Assembly: GCA_024276605.1 (NCBI GenBank)
Contig: JAJRWX010000009.1
Location: 1-64,000, forward strand
DNA length: 64,000 bases
Direction: 5' to 3'
DNA from: Planctomycetota bacterium
GTDB lineage: Bacteria; Planctomycetota; Phycisphaerae; UBA1845
Position numbers and translations under genes: made by a program. Below are positions 16,807-28,715 of the stretch, piece after piece; the stretch's first letter is position 1; each line of letters opens with the position of its first letter. A model generated the notes under the pieces. The model was not told the DNA's origin. It ran no database searches and saw only the letters and a program-made list of their open reading frames with translations.

Positions 16807-19203
16807 TTAAAATAGTTCCGATTCACCCAGCCATTGAAAATACCGCCGCCAATCCGCTCGCTTCTCAGGAGACAATGATTCATCAAACGACGATTGTGGC
16901 ATGGCATCGACCAGAATCAGCGCTCGCGCAAGCGCCGCCCGTGCTTCGTTCGGTCGTCCAAGAAAAACATCGCAATTGATAATTTGCACATAAGCGGCTA
17001 ATGATGAAGTCGTATCCTGAAATGACCCTGCAGCATCTTCATACAGTTTGAGCGCGGCCTGATAGTCCAGCGTCTCAAAATAGCAATCCGCTTCATATAG
17101 ATACGCATGTCGCAAGTATAGCTTCTCTATAGGTGTCAGCGTTGTTGGGTCACGATTCTCAAACTCATCGATCAATTGTCGGTATAGCGTAGCCGCTCGT
17201 CCCAACCGATCTCCCGCTTCCGAACGTATCTGGAGTAACTCACCCGCAAAAGTCACCTCCGCCGCCTCTTCGCGTAAGGCCAACGCACTCCGACGATACG
17301 AATCCGCCAACAAGAACCGAGCGCGCGAAGTCGCGGCATCCACGTCATATCGATTTAGCGCCTCCTCCAGGGTGGAGATCGCTTCCTCAAAAGACTCGCG
17401 TCGATTGAGCACATCACCCAGCAAGAACATCGCCGACCGGAACTCCGGCGCTTCAGGTGTAAATACTTCCGAATCTTCAAGCACCAAACGCAAGGCCTTT
17501 TCCGCAAGCTCCTCCTGACCGGGTTTTTCGTTTAGATAGCATTGCGCCAAGGGTACCAGCGCACGTGCAGCATCGAGTGTACGTGGAAATTTCCGATAGC
17601 ACGTCTGAAATGACTCAATCGACTGCGCCCACAGACCCAATGATTGATACTGCTGACCGATGCGCAACAGTGCACGGGGAACAAGTGGATGCTCCGGACG
17701 CTCAATCGTAAACGTGCGATACACTTCAATAGCCCGCTCACGAAACCCACCCCTTGCATAATGATGCGCCGCTGACCATGCAGCCTCCGCCGCACGTTGT
17801 TCGGATAATGTATGAAGCCGTGCTAATTCATAGTAAGTATCCCCCGCCAACCCGAACATCACTCGCGCTTCTGACGAAGGTGACACCTCTATATAATCCA
17901 TACCCCCGCGACGCGCATTCGCATCATCCATAAGAGCCGCATCCAGCGCTTCCGCCTGCATGGATTGCAGATGAACCAGCTGCGTGAGCATCATGGACGC
18001 CGTATCCTCATCACTCCGATCTAACAATGACACCGCAAGTTGAGCATATTCGGTAGCAGCAGCTATATGTCCCGCGATGCGTTGCGTCTCAGCGAGTACA
18101 CCCAAAGATGTACGCACCACATCGCGATTCACCACACGCGTCGGCAATAATTCATCCATCGATTCGATCGCAATACGATATGTACTGATGGCGTCTTCAT
18201 GGCGTTCCAGCATGGCATACGCGCGGGCCATACCCACGCGACTGGCCACCGCATACGCACTCGTCGCATGGTGCGCAAGCACATCTTCAAAAAAGGACAG
18301 TGCCTCCATCGGGCGCTTCGGCGTTTTCACTCCCATAACAACCTGACCCAACAGCCAGCCGGTCTTCGCATAAGTTAGATCATCTTGCTCCAGATCATTG
18401 CGAATCGTGCGCAAATAAGTCTCAGCCTCATCTTCAAGACCTTGGCTATACAGTAGCCACGACTCCAAATACGCAAACGCATGCTTAAAATCGGATTGAT
18501 CGAATTGAGATTTATGCTTGACCAGCAACGTGCTGGCTTCACTTAACAGGTCAAGTTCGTCGAGTACATATAACTGCAACGCCAACGCCTTGATCTGCAA
18601 GTCTAGTCGATGGGCGGGAACCTCAGAAATAAAGGTATCCAGGTCACGTTTCAATTGCTCATTAGTCGGATCTAAATATCGATCTTCAAGCGTAATCCTA
18701 TACCATTGCACTTCAGCTTTTTGATCCAGGGGCTGTTTCTCGGCTCTTTTCAAATAATGAACCGCTGAGCTATAATCTTTCTTCCATTCTGAAGCCAACC
18801 CCAAATTCACAAAATCCTCACCACTTAGCGCTACGCCCCGTGTAGCTGCATAGCGATAGTGCCCGATAATCTGGTTACCAATCAATGCATTAAAAAGACG
18901 ATCACGACGAGACAAGCCCGACGCTGCCCTACCAAGCCGCAAATATAATTGGGCCATATCATTCTCTGATATGTTCTCGCGGGCTAATAACGCATGAACA
19001 ACGTCTACAGCCTCGTTGAACTGACGCCCGGCGATCATGGTATCGATGTGCGTGAAGGCACGATGCAACGGTAGCGCCGTCGGTGATGGTCGAATCCGCC
19101 ATACCGCTGCACCTAACAACACAAAGGAAACAACAGCCAGCGGGATTTGCCACTTACCCGCTACCCGTCGACCAATGCTCTGCCAACTTGATTCCTCGCT
19201 CAT
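16807..19203 (-). CDS. Large TPR-repeat membrane protein
   Basis: This 798-residue protein has a short cytoplasmic N-terminus, one membrane anchor at about 20-38 (IPLAVVSFVLLGAAVW), then almost only tetratricopeptide-type helical repeats. Examples are GRQFNEAVDVVHALLARENI, EDAISTYRIAIES, RERAIEVYRTFTIERPEHPLVPRALLRIGQQY, and ESFEEAISTLEEALNRYDVD. The C-terminal repeats include LYLRHAYLYEADCYFETLDYQAALKLYEDAA. Such proteins act as periplasmic protein-protein scaffolds. GAGGG stands 7 bases before the ATG. It is the first gene of the kinase-regulator unit, 15 bases ahead of the FlgN-like gene, so a link to motility or envelope assembly is possible but unproved. Confidence 0.7.
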   Translation of the reverse strand: MSEESSWQSIGRRVAGKWQIPLAVVSFVLLGAAVWRIRPSPTALPLHRAFTHIDTMIAGRQFNEAVDVVHALLARENISENDMAQLYLRLGRAASGLSRRDRLFNALIGNQIIGHYRYAATRGVALSGEDFVNLGLASEWKKDYSSAVHYLKRAEKQPLDQKAEVQWYRITLEDRYLDPTNEQLKRDLDTFISEVPAHRLDLQIKALALQLYVLDELDLLSEASTLLVKHKSQFDQSDFKHAFAYLESWLLYSQGLEDEAETYLRTIRNDLEQDDLTYAKTGWLLGQVVMGVKTPKRPMEALSFFEDVLAHHATSAYAVASRVGMARAYAMLERHEDAISTYRIAIESMDELLPTRVVNRDVVRTSLGVLAETQRIAGHIAAATEYAQLAVSLLDRSDEDTASMMLTQLVHLQSMQAEALDAALMDDANARRGGMDYIEVSPSSEARVMFGLAGDTYYELARLHTLSEQRAAEAAWSAAHHYARGGFRERAIEVYRTFTIERPEHPLVPRALLRIGQQYQSLGLWAQSIESFQTCYRKFPRTLDAARALVPLAQCYLNEKPGQEELAEKALRLVLEDSEVFTPEAPEFRSAMFLLGDVLNRRESFEEAISTLEEALNRYDVDAATSRARFLLADSYRRSALALREEAAEVTFAGELLQIRSEAGDRLGRAATLYRQLIDEFENRDPTTLTPIEKLYLRHAYLYEADCYFETLDYQAALKLYEDAAGSFQDTTSSLAAYVQIINCDVFLGRPNEARAALARALILVDAMPQSSFDESLSPEKRADWRRYFQWLGESELF

Positions 19204-19627
19204 CCGTGAGCCCTCGCTCGTGATAATTCACCACATCCTCCTGACGTGGTACCACTGTGTCGGCAGATATTGCCGATTTGCTCCACCCCACCCATGCAAA
19301 CATCACAGCCATCGTAGTCTGCAAAGAGCAATTCGAAACGCCATACATGCAAGGTAACCATTGATCTAAAATAAGGTTGTGTACAGGGCACCAAGCACCT
19401 GCAAATGCCGACACCCTACCGTAGAGTTTGCTCCCAGTACTAAAAGCACAACATCAGCATCTTCCGCTCATAGCGGACTATCCCCTCAAACGCTTCTAAG
19501 GTATCAGGGCTGACAGTATACATACCAAACCAACAGAGATATCAGCATCATGAGAATCTGAGGATGCGTAAGCCATCTTTTCGTACCTGGATATAATGAT
19601 ACGGAGCGTAATCTTGCGTAGTGATGC
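19204..19627. other. 424-base spacer between the TPR gene and the SAM hydroxide adenosyltransferase gene
   Basis: No convincing gene, RNA or repeat was seen. Short ORFs listed here lack ribosome sites and family features. The promoter of the flagellar regulatory unit presumably lies in this spacer, but no sigma-70 or sigma-54 match stood out. Confidence 0.5.
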
Positions 19628-20413
19628 CTACGCAGAGCGTACCTGTATATGAGCCGATCGAGAATAACGGCTATCTGCCCGACCGCGATTAATCGCAATC
19701 TCCAGGTAACCGGCACTGCCCACGTAGGACACAACCTCGCCCTGTGGCACGTCGGAAAAGGTATCAGCCACCGGCCCAATGTCTGTGCCATCAACGCTAA
19801 CCACCATATCACGCCCCAGCCCGGCAAGCTGGGATAGTTGAGATGCATGTAGATTAGAGACGAGAGTACCAAAATGATCGACAACAAGCACGCTACCGCA
19901 CAAAGTGTTTCCTTCATGCGCCGCCCGTAACGGTATCTTGAGTTTTACCATTCTATGACATTCGGAACCAAACGCTTCAGGCAAAATCCCGTTAGCCAGC
20001 TGGGCCGCAGTCGGAGCCATCACATCACGACCATGAAATGTTGATGACACCTCGTCGAGAAAATGGCGCGATGCCTCGACGTAATGCACCGCGTCGATTT
20101 GATATTCATGCGCAACAAAACTCATCAGCCCATTGTCCGGCGTCACAAAATATCGCCCCTCACAACGCCCGACAATCATCTTCCTTTCCGAGCCAACACC
20201 GGGATCAATCACTACAAGATGCACCGTGCCAACCGGAAACCTAGACCAAACCTGCCCAAGCACGAACGCGCCATGTACCTTATCATACGGACGTATCGAA
20301 TGAGAAATATCAACCAGTTGAGCATCGGGCGATAGGCTCTTGATAACGCCCTTCATAGCGCCAACATAATAATCCTGTGTGCCAAAATCCGTCATCAGCG
20401 TGATAATACTCAT
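19628..20413 (-). CDS. SAM hydroxide adenosyltransferase (DUF62 family)
   Basis: The 261-residue product matches the SAM-dependent chlorinase/fluorinase fold family, whose common members hydrolyse S-adenosylmethionine to adenosine and methionine. Motifs seen are TDFGTQDYYVGAMKG (8-22, SAM-binding Asp), DISHSI, HLVVIDPGVGSERK, YFVTPDNGLMS, FHGRDVMAPTAA and GSVLVVDHFGTLVSNL. The FHGRD motif carries the Arg-Asp-His type water-activating set expected of hydrolases; no halogenase-type insertion is visible. It is a cytosolic enzyme and is divergently placed from pcm. With metH nearby it may recycle SAM, but this is inference. Confidence 0.88.
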   Translation of the reverse strand: MSIITLMTDFGTQDYYVGAMKGVIKSLSPDAQLVDISHSIRPYDKVHGAFVLGQVWSRFPVGTVHLVVIDPGVGSERKMIVGRCEGRYFVTPDNGLMSFVAHEYQIDAVHYVEASRHFLDEVSSTFHGRDVMAPTAAQLANGILPEAFGSECHRMVKLKIPLRAAHEGNTLCGSVLVVDHFGTLVSNLHASQLSQLAGLGRDMVVSVDGTDIGPVADTFSDVPQGEVVSYVGSAGYLEIAINRGRADSRYSRSAHIQVRSA

Positions 20414-20644
20414 CGATCACTATCCATCAGAGCCTGGTCTAGCCATAACCACCAACTCGACACAAATGCATAATTCGCTACCCAATAAAAGGACAAAACA
20501 TAATCATCTGATACAATAACGACAAGGTCAATCTATGGTAGTGTTCGCGTATTTTGTGCATGGCTGTATCTAAACAATCTTCCATAAGAACCCTGATGGG
20601 AACCGATTCTGAAAAACGGTACTTGCTCAAAGTAACATGAAGGC

Positions 20645-21319
20645 ATGTCGAAATCGCTCAGCGATAACCTGTGGGCCAAGCAACGCCGCGATATGGTACG
20701 TCACCAACTCATGTCACGTGGCATCACCGACCAGCGTGTGATCGATGTCATGCGCATCATACCCAGAGAAATTTTCCTGCCGGACGAACATCGACACCTA
20801 GCCTATGAGGATCGCGCCGTACCGATTGGCCTGGATCAAACCATGAGCCAACCCTACATTGTCGCGCGCATGACCGAACTAATAGCTGTGGATTCCTCAC
20901 ATCGAATCCTCGAAATCGGTACCGGCTCAGGTTATCAAACAGCCATACTTGCCTCCCTCGCCGCGCAGGTCATCAGCATCGAAAGACACGAAAATCTTCT
21001 CGAATGCGCAAAAAAGAATTTGACTCGGTTACAACTGGATAACATCAAGTTTATCCTGAGTGATGGCAGCCTGGGTTTACCTACTCATGCCCCATTCCAC
21101 CGCATCCTCGTCACCGCAGCAGGACCAGCCATCCCCCATGCGCTCAGCGATCAACTAGCTGACGGCGGACGCTTGGTCATGCCCGTGGGCGATATGAAAG
21201 AGCAAACATTGCATTGCGTGCAACGACATGGTCAACAGCTTCACCACACCCGTTCAATCCGCTGTCGATTCGTTAAACTCATAGGTCAACAAGGCTGGCC
21301 TGAATCTACGATCGATTAG
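20645..21319 (+). CDS. pcm: Protein-L-isoaspartate O-methyltransferase
   Basis: PCM repairs isoaspartyl residues in aged proteins by SAM-dependent methylation. The 224-residue product shows the diagnostic DRAVPIGLDQTMSQPYIVARMTE motif, then the SAM-binding motif I ILEIGTGSGYQTAIL, followed by ISIERHENLLE and the late motifs FHRILVTAAGPAIPHAL and DGGRLVMPVGD. Length is normal for bacterial enzymes. The ATG at 20645 is preceded closely by GAAGG. It is one of the few plus-strand genes here, read away from the SAM hydroxide adenosyltransferase gene. Confidence 0.94.
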   Translation: MSKSLSDNLWAKQRRDMVRHQLMSRGITDQRVIDVMRIIPREIFLPDEHRHLAYEDRAVPIGLDQTMSQPYIVARMTELIAVDSSHRILEIGTGSGYQTAILASLAAQVISIERHENLLECAKKNLTRLQLDNIKFILSDGSLGLPTHAPFHRILVTAAGPAIPHALSDQLADGGRLVMPVGDMKEQTLHCVQRHGQQLHHTRSIRCRFVKLIGQQGWPESTID

Positions 21320-21370
21320 AGCTACAGTGCAAAGTGACTTGTAGTGTAGGCTTCCTGCCATCCCCATACG

Positions 21371-21397
21371 CATTTTTAGCCTGTAAATGTTTTTTTT
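21371..21397 (+). terminator. Possible Rho-independent terminator of pcm
   Basis: A short CATTT/AAATG stem with a 9-base loop is followed by eight T residues, 51 bases after the pcm stop. The stem is weak but the T run is good. Confidence 0.4.
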
Positions 21398-21765
21398 CTA
21401 CAACTTTAGGTCAGAGCTTTAGGTCAACAACGTTTTTGAGCCAATAAGAACGGTTTTAGCTCAAGCACTCAAATCGTCAAGTTCTTGGACTATTGTATCG
21501 GCTCACGTGGCAATATGCCATGTATGTGACACTTATGTTGTATAATTATTACAAAGGATAACAATTCAACTTGGTTGTAAGTTTATCTAGAGCAAATTGG
21601 CGCTACACTCAATTGACATGACGTATTTGTTGAGAATTCCGATAGACATGGGAATTCGTGAGCATGATCGGTCATCGCTTACGGCGGTCAATAGCCCACC
21701 CTACAATTTCTGAGCGATCTCCTGCTGACGGTCATTCACGTTCCTTCATGATGAGATGTCCCTGC

Positions 21766-21807
21766 GATCATTGTCTCCCCCACTTCGAAACGAGATGGGC
21801 TACCAAC
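21766..21807. repeat. Hairpin repeat, copy 1
   Basis: The sequence gatcattgtctccccca, then an imperfect stem CCCACTTCG/CGAGATGGG with an AAA loop, then ctacca. Its flanks match copy 2 at 22132 (gatcatcgtctccccca and ccaccca). Confidence 0.5.
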
Positions 21808-22131
21808 TCCACCGGGATAGTCGAATCAGAGCCGCACGGCGCAAGCCTGCGGACCAACACGTGACAACAGAGCCATCGTCATCAACATGTCACCAGGCTT
21901 AGAGCAAGCTCTTTCATTGTGTAGCGGTCAATACTCATCATTTCCCGGAAGATTGCTTCAAAAAAGCGATACGCTAAAACGAAGGATGCTGTATCCAGAT
22001 ATGCTCTGATAAGCCCATCACGCAACCACACATCGCAACACGAAGAAAAGTCGAGGCGTCATAGTAAAAGGCAGGTCAACGACCTACCCTACCGTGCTGC
22101 TCGATGGCATACACTCGTTGGTCTGAGCATG

Positions 22132-22177
22132 GATCATCGTCTCCCCCATGTCCAAAAGGAAGGACATGGGCCACCCA
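22132..22177. repeat. Hairpin repeat, copy 2
   Basis: The sequence gatcatcgtctccccca leads into a perfect 9-bp stem CCCATGTCC/GGACATGGG at 22145-22170 with an AAAAGGAA loop, then ccaccca. The stem arms differ from copy 1, while the flanks are nearly the same, which suggests that the fold matters. Confidence 0.5.
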
Positions 22178-22304
22178 GTCATAAATTCCTCCGTCCTTCT
22201 TTAAGTCATATATACATTATACAGTCGACAGAATCGCTAGACGCACCTACTAATCAAATCTTTTCATCGTGATCGTGCAGTAAATAATGCGAAGGAGTAT
22301 AAGT

Positions 22305-24443
<2,139 letters not shown>

Positions 24444-24480
24444 TTATACTCAGGGGCGATATCGGACGGGACGGGGAGCG

Positions 24481-24870
24481 ATGTTGGCACTTACCACATT
24501 CATGAGCAAAAACGATAAATTGAGTCAAGACATTAGCCGCGACTGGAAGACACTAGTCGAATTCATCAATGTGTATTGTTCCAACCGTCACATAGATTCC
24601 GACAAAAACCTCTTTGATTTGAAGACGCACAATATCCAAGAGATTTATGGCCAAGACGTCTTCCTCTGCCCCTCATGCAGCAAGCTACTAGCCCATGCAC
24701 TCACTAAACGCTCCTATTGCCCCATGCACCCTAAGCCGGCCTGCAGACGCTGCCCCGATCACTGCTACTCGCCCGCCTATCGAGAGGCCATCCGAGAAGT
24801 AATGCAGTATTCTGGTAAAAAACTCGTCCTCTCCGGACGTTTGGACTACTTATTCCGTCTTCTATTTTAG
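24481..24870 (+). CDS. ygbA: YgbA-family protein (nitrous oxide-stimulated promoter family, PF11756)
   Basis: The 129-residue product has the YgbA signature: an N-terminal helix with a LVEFINVYC segment, then paired cysteines LCPSCSKLLAHAL, RSYCPMHPKPACRRCPDHCYSPAYREAIREVMQYSG, and a hydrophobic tail ending LDYLFRLLF. The Cys pattern CxxC...C...CxxC...C suggests metal binding. In enterobacteria ygbA belongs to the NsrR nitric-oxide response, but its chemistry is unclear. GGGGAG precedes the ATG at 24481 closely; a second ATG at 24502 is possible. No NsrR-like operator was recognised. It is transcribed divergently from ligA and ends 22 bases from the metH stop. Confidence 0.82.
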   Translation: MLALTTFMSKNDKLSQDISRDWKTLVEFINVYCSNRHIDSDKNLFDLKTHNIQEIYGQDVFLCPSCSKLLAHALTKRSYCPMHPKPACRRCPDHCYSPAYREAIREVMQYSGKKLVLSGRLDYLFRLLF

Positions 24871-24891
24871 AAGATTCAACAGGTTTCACAC

Positions 24892-27800
24892 TTATCTTAC
24901 GTTGAAATATTTGGCTTGTTTATGGTGGACGATGAGCGCAGTCGTGCTCTGCTCCGGCTCCAGTTGAAACTCCTCACTTAGCGTCACCCCGATGCGCCCC
25001 GGCTTGAGTATGGGCCAAAGTTTGAGCTGGTCCTCTAGTCGTGGGCAGGCGGGATAGCCAAAGCTATAGCGACTCCCCTGATAGCGCTGCTTGAAAATGT
25101 CTTGCTTATCACGCGCGTCGTTATCAGCGATCCCCCATTCCATACGAATCTGTTTATGGATGTACTCTGCCAGCGCCTCAGCCATCTCCACGCCCAAACC
25201 GTGCATGTGCAGATAATCCTTATAGCGATCCTGCGCAAACCATTCTCGCGCAACTTCGCTCACGCGACGCCCCGCTGTGACCACGCTAAAGGCAGCCACA
25301 TCGTACACCCCCGATCCAACCGGCTTAAAAAAATCACTAATACACCAATACGGTGCTTTGCCCATCCGCGGGAACTCAAACCCGGCAATTTGTTGACTAC
25401 GATCGTCCGGATCGTAAATAATCAACTGATCGCCATCCGACTGCGCAGGCCAATATCCGTACACCGCCTGCAATTTCAAAATATCATCTTGCACGCAAGT
25501 GGCCAGCAAATCCCGAAGAACCGGACGTACTTCGTCGTTGATATACCGCGTAAATTCCTCGCGTGAGCGTTGTTGTTTACGATATTGCCACTGCACATGG
25601 AATAGCATATTCTCGTTCAGGTAAGCCGCCGCTGCTTTGGGATCAATATGTTCTATCACACGAGCGCCCCAAAACGGCGGCGTGGGCACCGGCTCTTCTC
25701 GTGAGATATTTGAAACCGGCGGCGCATATCCAAATCGCTCAGCCGCTTCGTCGTGTACGCTTGCGCCCGCAGTCTCACCCGTCCCTGATCCATCCGAGGA
25801 AGCGGCTGTCATCACGGACTGTCGATGTGATACGTCTGCTACAGTCGCGACACCTTCAATAATACGATCCATGAGGTCCAATCCCGCGAAGGCATCTTTC
25901 GCATAGAACAGAACACCCTTGTACTCCGGTCTTAAATCCTGCTCAACATACTTCCGGGTAAGCGCCGCACCACCCAGCACCACGGGTATGTCAATGTGAC
26001 GTTCGTTGAGCACGGCTAAATTTTCACGCATGACCACGGTGGACTTGACTAGCAATCCTGACATACCAATGGCATCGGCATGGAATTTTTCAGCCGCTTC
26101 GATGATACTATTGATCGGCTGCTTAATCCCTAAATTATGCACGGTATAACCGTTATTACTCAGAATGATATCTACCAGATTTTTACCGATATCATGCACA
26201 TCACCGCGCACCGTCGCCAACACCATGACCCCCTTGGTTGAGCCGTCGATCTTATCCATAAACGGTTCAAGATAGCGCACCGAGGCTTTCATGGTCTCGG
26301 CTGATTGCAAGACAAACGGCAACTGCATCTGTCCCGCCCCAAAAAGATCGCCCACCGTTTTCATGCCATCCAAAAGAATCTCATTGATGATGGCCAGCGG
26401 AGGATAGGTGAGCATAGCTTCATTGATATCATCCTCGAGGTCCACGCGGTCGCCGTTGATAATGCGCTGTTTTAGACGGTCTTCGACACGTTCCGGACGC
26501 TCTCGCTTAGTGTCGCTGGCTGTTTCTACATCTTCGAACGCCCGGAGTAATTCATGCAACGGATCGTAGCCATCATGGCGACGGTCATAGATCAAGTCCT
26601 CTGCCAGCTTGCGATGGGCATCGTCAATTTTATACAAGGGTAGGATACCGGTTGTGTGCAGGATAGCCGCATCCAACCCACGCTCACGGGCATGGTGCAA
26701 AAACACACTATTGAGCACCCGGCGGGCCGGGGATTTGATCCCGAAGCTGATATTGCTCAATCCAAGCAAAGTATGACTACCCAGGCACACCTCTTTGATG
26801 CGCTGTAGTGATTCGAGCGTTTCACAACCCAGCCTACGGTCCTCCTCAACACCTGTACAAATAGTAAAAGTTAACGAATCAAAAATCAGATCGCACGGAT
26901 GAATGCCATGTTGTGAAGCTAAATCGTAAATGCGCTTCGCGACAGCCACTTTCCGATCAGCCGTCTTCGCCATGCCTTCTTCGTCAATCGTCAGTGCCAC
27001 TAGCGCAGCACCATGTCGCCGGGCCAAGTGACAAAGATGATCAAGTTTTTCCTCGCCATCCTCAAGGTTGATCGAATTAATGATACATTTTCCACCCGCA
27101 AGCTTGAGCGACGCTTCAACCACCTCGACTTCCGTACTATCGATCACCAAAGGCACGGTGACATCCGTGACCATGCGTTTTAGCAAGGTGGTCATATCCT
27201 GCTTTTCGTCACGCCCCACATAAGCAGCACATACATCGAGTAGATGGCTACCATGTCGAACCTGCTCTCGCGCGACACGCACCATACCGTCGACATCCTC
27301 AGCCGCTAATAGCTCGCGGAATTTCTTAGACCCGTTGGCGTTGGTTCGCTCACCAATAGCCAGTACGGCATTTTCCTGATGCAAAGTGACCGACTGATAC
27401 ACGCTACTCACCGCAGGCTCAGTTTTCACATCACGCAACTTAGGCTTGCGACCCTCCATCGCATCAACCACCACCGCTAAATGCTCCGGCGTTGTCCCAC
27501 AACAACCACCAACCATGTTCACACCGTCAACGTCGACGAACTCAACAAGCCACTTGGTAAGTTCCTCCGGGGTCAATGCGTAATACGGTTTCCCATCCAC
27601 AAGTTGAGGCAGTCCTGCGTTGGGTTGAACAATCAATGCGCGATCGCAATGCGCGCTTAGATAGCGCACATGCTCGCTCATCTCTTGCGGGCCTGTCGCA
27701 CAGTTTAGCCCAATACCCTCGATCTCGTGATATACTTGTAGCGCAGTTAGCGCGGCTGCAATTTCCGTCCCCACCAACATAGTTCCGGTCGTTTCAATGG

Positions 27801-28365
27801 TGACGGTACATATAATGGGCACGCGTCGCTGCTTTTCTCGCATGACATCGATCGCAGCCACAACAGCTGACTTGGCTTGTAAAATGTCCTGACAGGTTTC
27901 GATGAGCAGTGCATCGACACCTCCATCCAGCAGCCCACGGACCTGTTCGGCATAACTATCGACTAGTTCATCCCAGCTCGTATGACCAAGCGTTGGTAAT
28001 TTAGTACCCGGACCCATCGATCCCAAGACGAATCTCGGACGATGAGGCTTACTAAATTCATCACAGGCACGACGGGCAATGTCCGCCGATTTTTTATTTA
28101 ACGCGTAGGTCTTTTCAGCAATGCCAAAATCAGCCAGGACAATTTTGTTCGCCCCGAAAGTATTGCTCAACACACCATCGCATCCGACAGCCAGGAAGGA
28201 CCGGTGAATCTCAAGAACCTTTTCCGGCACAGTCTCAACAATGACGTCCGTGCAGTTCTCATGGCCTAGATAATCATCAAGCGTCAGGTCCAACTGTTGC
28301 ACAGCTGTCCCCATCGCTCCATCCAACACCAGGATTCGTTCTCGACTATATTCAATGATGTTCAA
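24892..28365 (-). CDS. metH: Cobalamin-dependent methionine synthase MetH
   Basis: MetH transfers the methyl group of methyltetrahydrofolate to homocysteine through cobalamin. The 1157-residue product has all modules in order. The homocysteine-binding domain shows ILVLDGAMGTAVQQ and zinc ligands in GLNCATGP and MVGGCCGTTPEH. The folate domain shows AIGERTNANGSKKFRELL. The cobalamin domain has the base-off His motif VRGDVHDIGKNLVDIIL and GMSGLLVKST. The SAM-binding reactivation domain has RYSFGYPACPRLEDQ and RIGVTLSEEFQLEPEQST. It is slightly shorter than the E. coli enzyme (1227). No cobalamin or SAM riboswitch was recognised in the 350-base upstream spacer. Confidence 0.96.
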   Translation of the reverse strand: MNIIEYSRERILVLDGAMGTAVQQLDLTLDDYLGHENCTDVIVETVPEKVLEIHRSFLAVGCDGVLSNTFGANKIVLADFGIAEKTYALNKKSADIARRACDEFSKPHRPRFVLGSMGPGTKLPTLGHTSWDELVDSYAEQVRGLLDGGVDALLIETCQDILQAKSAVVAAIDVMREKQRRVPIICTVTIETTGTMLVGTEIAAALTALQVYHEIEGIGLNCATGPQEMSEHVRYLSAHCDRALIVQPNAGLPQLVDGKPYYALTPEELTKWLVEFVDVDGVNMVGGCCGTTPEHLAVVVDAMEGRKPKLRDVKTEPAVSSVYQSVTLHQENAVLAIGERTNANGSKKFRELLAAEDVDGMVRVAREQVRHGSHLLDVCAAYVGRDEKQDMTTLLKRMVTDVTVPLVIDSTEVEVVEASLKLAGGKCIINSINLEDGEEKLDHLCHLARRHGAALVALTIDEEGMAKTADRKVAVAKRIYDLASQHGIHPCDLIFDSLTFTICTGVEEDRRLGCETLESLQRIKEVCLGSHTLLGLSNISFGIKSPARRVLNSVFLHHARERGLDAAILHTTGILPLYKIDDAHRKLAEDLIYDRRHDGYDPLHELLRAFEDVETASDTKRERPERVEDRLKQRIINGDRVDLEDDINEAMLTYPPLAIINEILLDGMKTVGDLFGAGQMQLPFVLQSAETMKASVRYLEPFMDKIDGSTKGVMVLATVRGDVHDIGKNLVDIILSNNGYTVHNLGIKQPINSIIEAAEKFHADAIGMSGLLVKSTVVMRENLAVLNERHIDIPVVLGGAALTRKYVEQDLRPEYKGVLFYAKDAFAGLDLMDRIIEGVATVADVSHRQSVMTAASSDGSGTGETAGASVHDEAAERFGYAPPVSNISREEPVPTPPFWGARVIEHIDPKAAAAYLNENMLFHVQWQYRKQQRSREEFTRYINDEVRPVLRDLLATCVQDDILKLQAVYGYWPAQSDGDQLIIYDPDDRSQQIAGFEFPRMGKAPYWCISDFFKPVGSGVYDVAAFSVVTAGRRVSEVAREWFAQDRYKDYLHMHGLGVEMAEALAEYIHKQIRMEWGIADNDARDKQDIFKQRYQGSRYSFGYPACPRLEDQLKLWPILKPGRIGVTLSEEFQLEPEQSTTALIVHHKQAKYFNVR

Positions 28366-28715
28366 TGAATGACTCGCTCATATGGACCACTATACTCTCC
28401 GCACCTCGGCCAGTGATCTCAATCAGGTGGATCTTAATGTACAGTATCTTTCGTTTTTGCGTATCGCTTTTTCAACGCAATCTTCCGGGTAATGATGAGT
28501 ATGGCCCGCTCCACAATAAAAGAGCTTGCTTTAGCCCTCAATCCACCCATCATATGTATCGGCCATATAGCTAGCTATCATCGTAATTCAACGCTCAAAA
28601 CTATCGCTGCAACTACTATGCTACCACCACGACACTTCTTAGCTTATATATTGTATGCAGCAATTTGGCCAGAAAAAGAGGTGGGTAATCACCCTCGACC
28701 GGTTAGTAAAGGTAC
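28366..28715. other. 350-base spacer upstream of metH
   Basis: No gene is supported. I looked for SAM and cobalamin riboswitch landmarks on the minus strand and saw none. A fragment gagcttgctttagcc resembles half of the palindromic repeats found near 40.9 and 46.7 kb. Confidence 0.4.

Larger units (their letters stand above)
21398..22304. other. Gene-free gap with two copies of a hairpin element
   Basis: About 0.9 kb without a convincing ORF. It holds a direct repeat CTTTAGGTCA (twice near 21404-21425), a TTGAGC/GCTCAA inverted pair near 21436-21468, and two related hairpin elements at 21766-21807 and 22132-22177. It could be an old insertion remnant, a regulatory region or an undescribed small RNA locus. 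Nothing in it was recognised as a known family. Confidence 0.5.

Noticed and set aside
19504-19917. 137-residue minus-strand ORF at the end of the SAM hydroxide adenosyltransferase gene
   Set aside because: Most of it overlaps the real gene in another frame, and it has no family signature.
28366-28715. SAM or cobalamin riboswitch before metH
   Set aside because: None of the conserved riboswitch segments was found on the minus strand.
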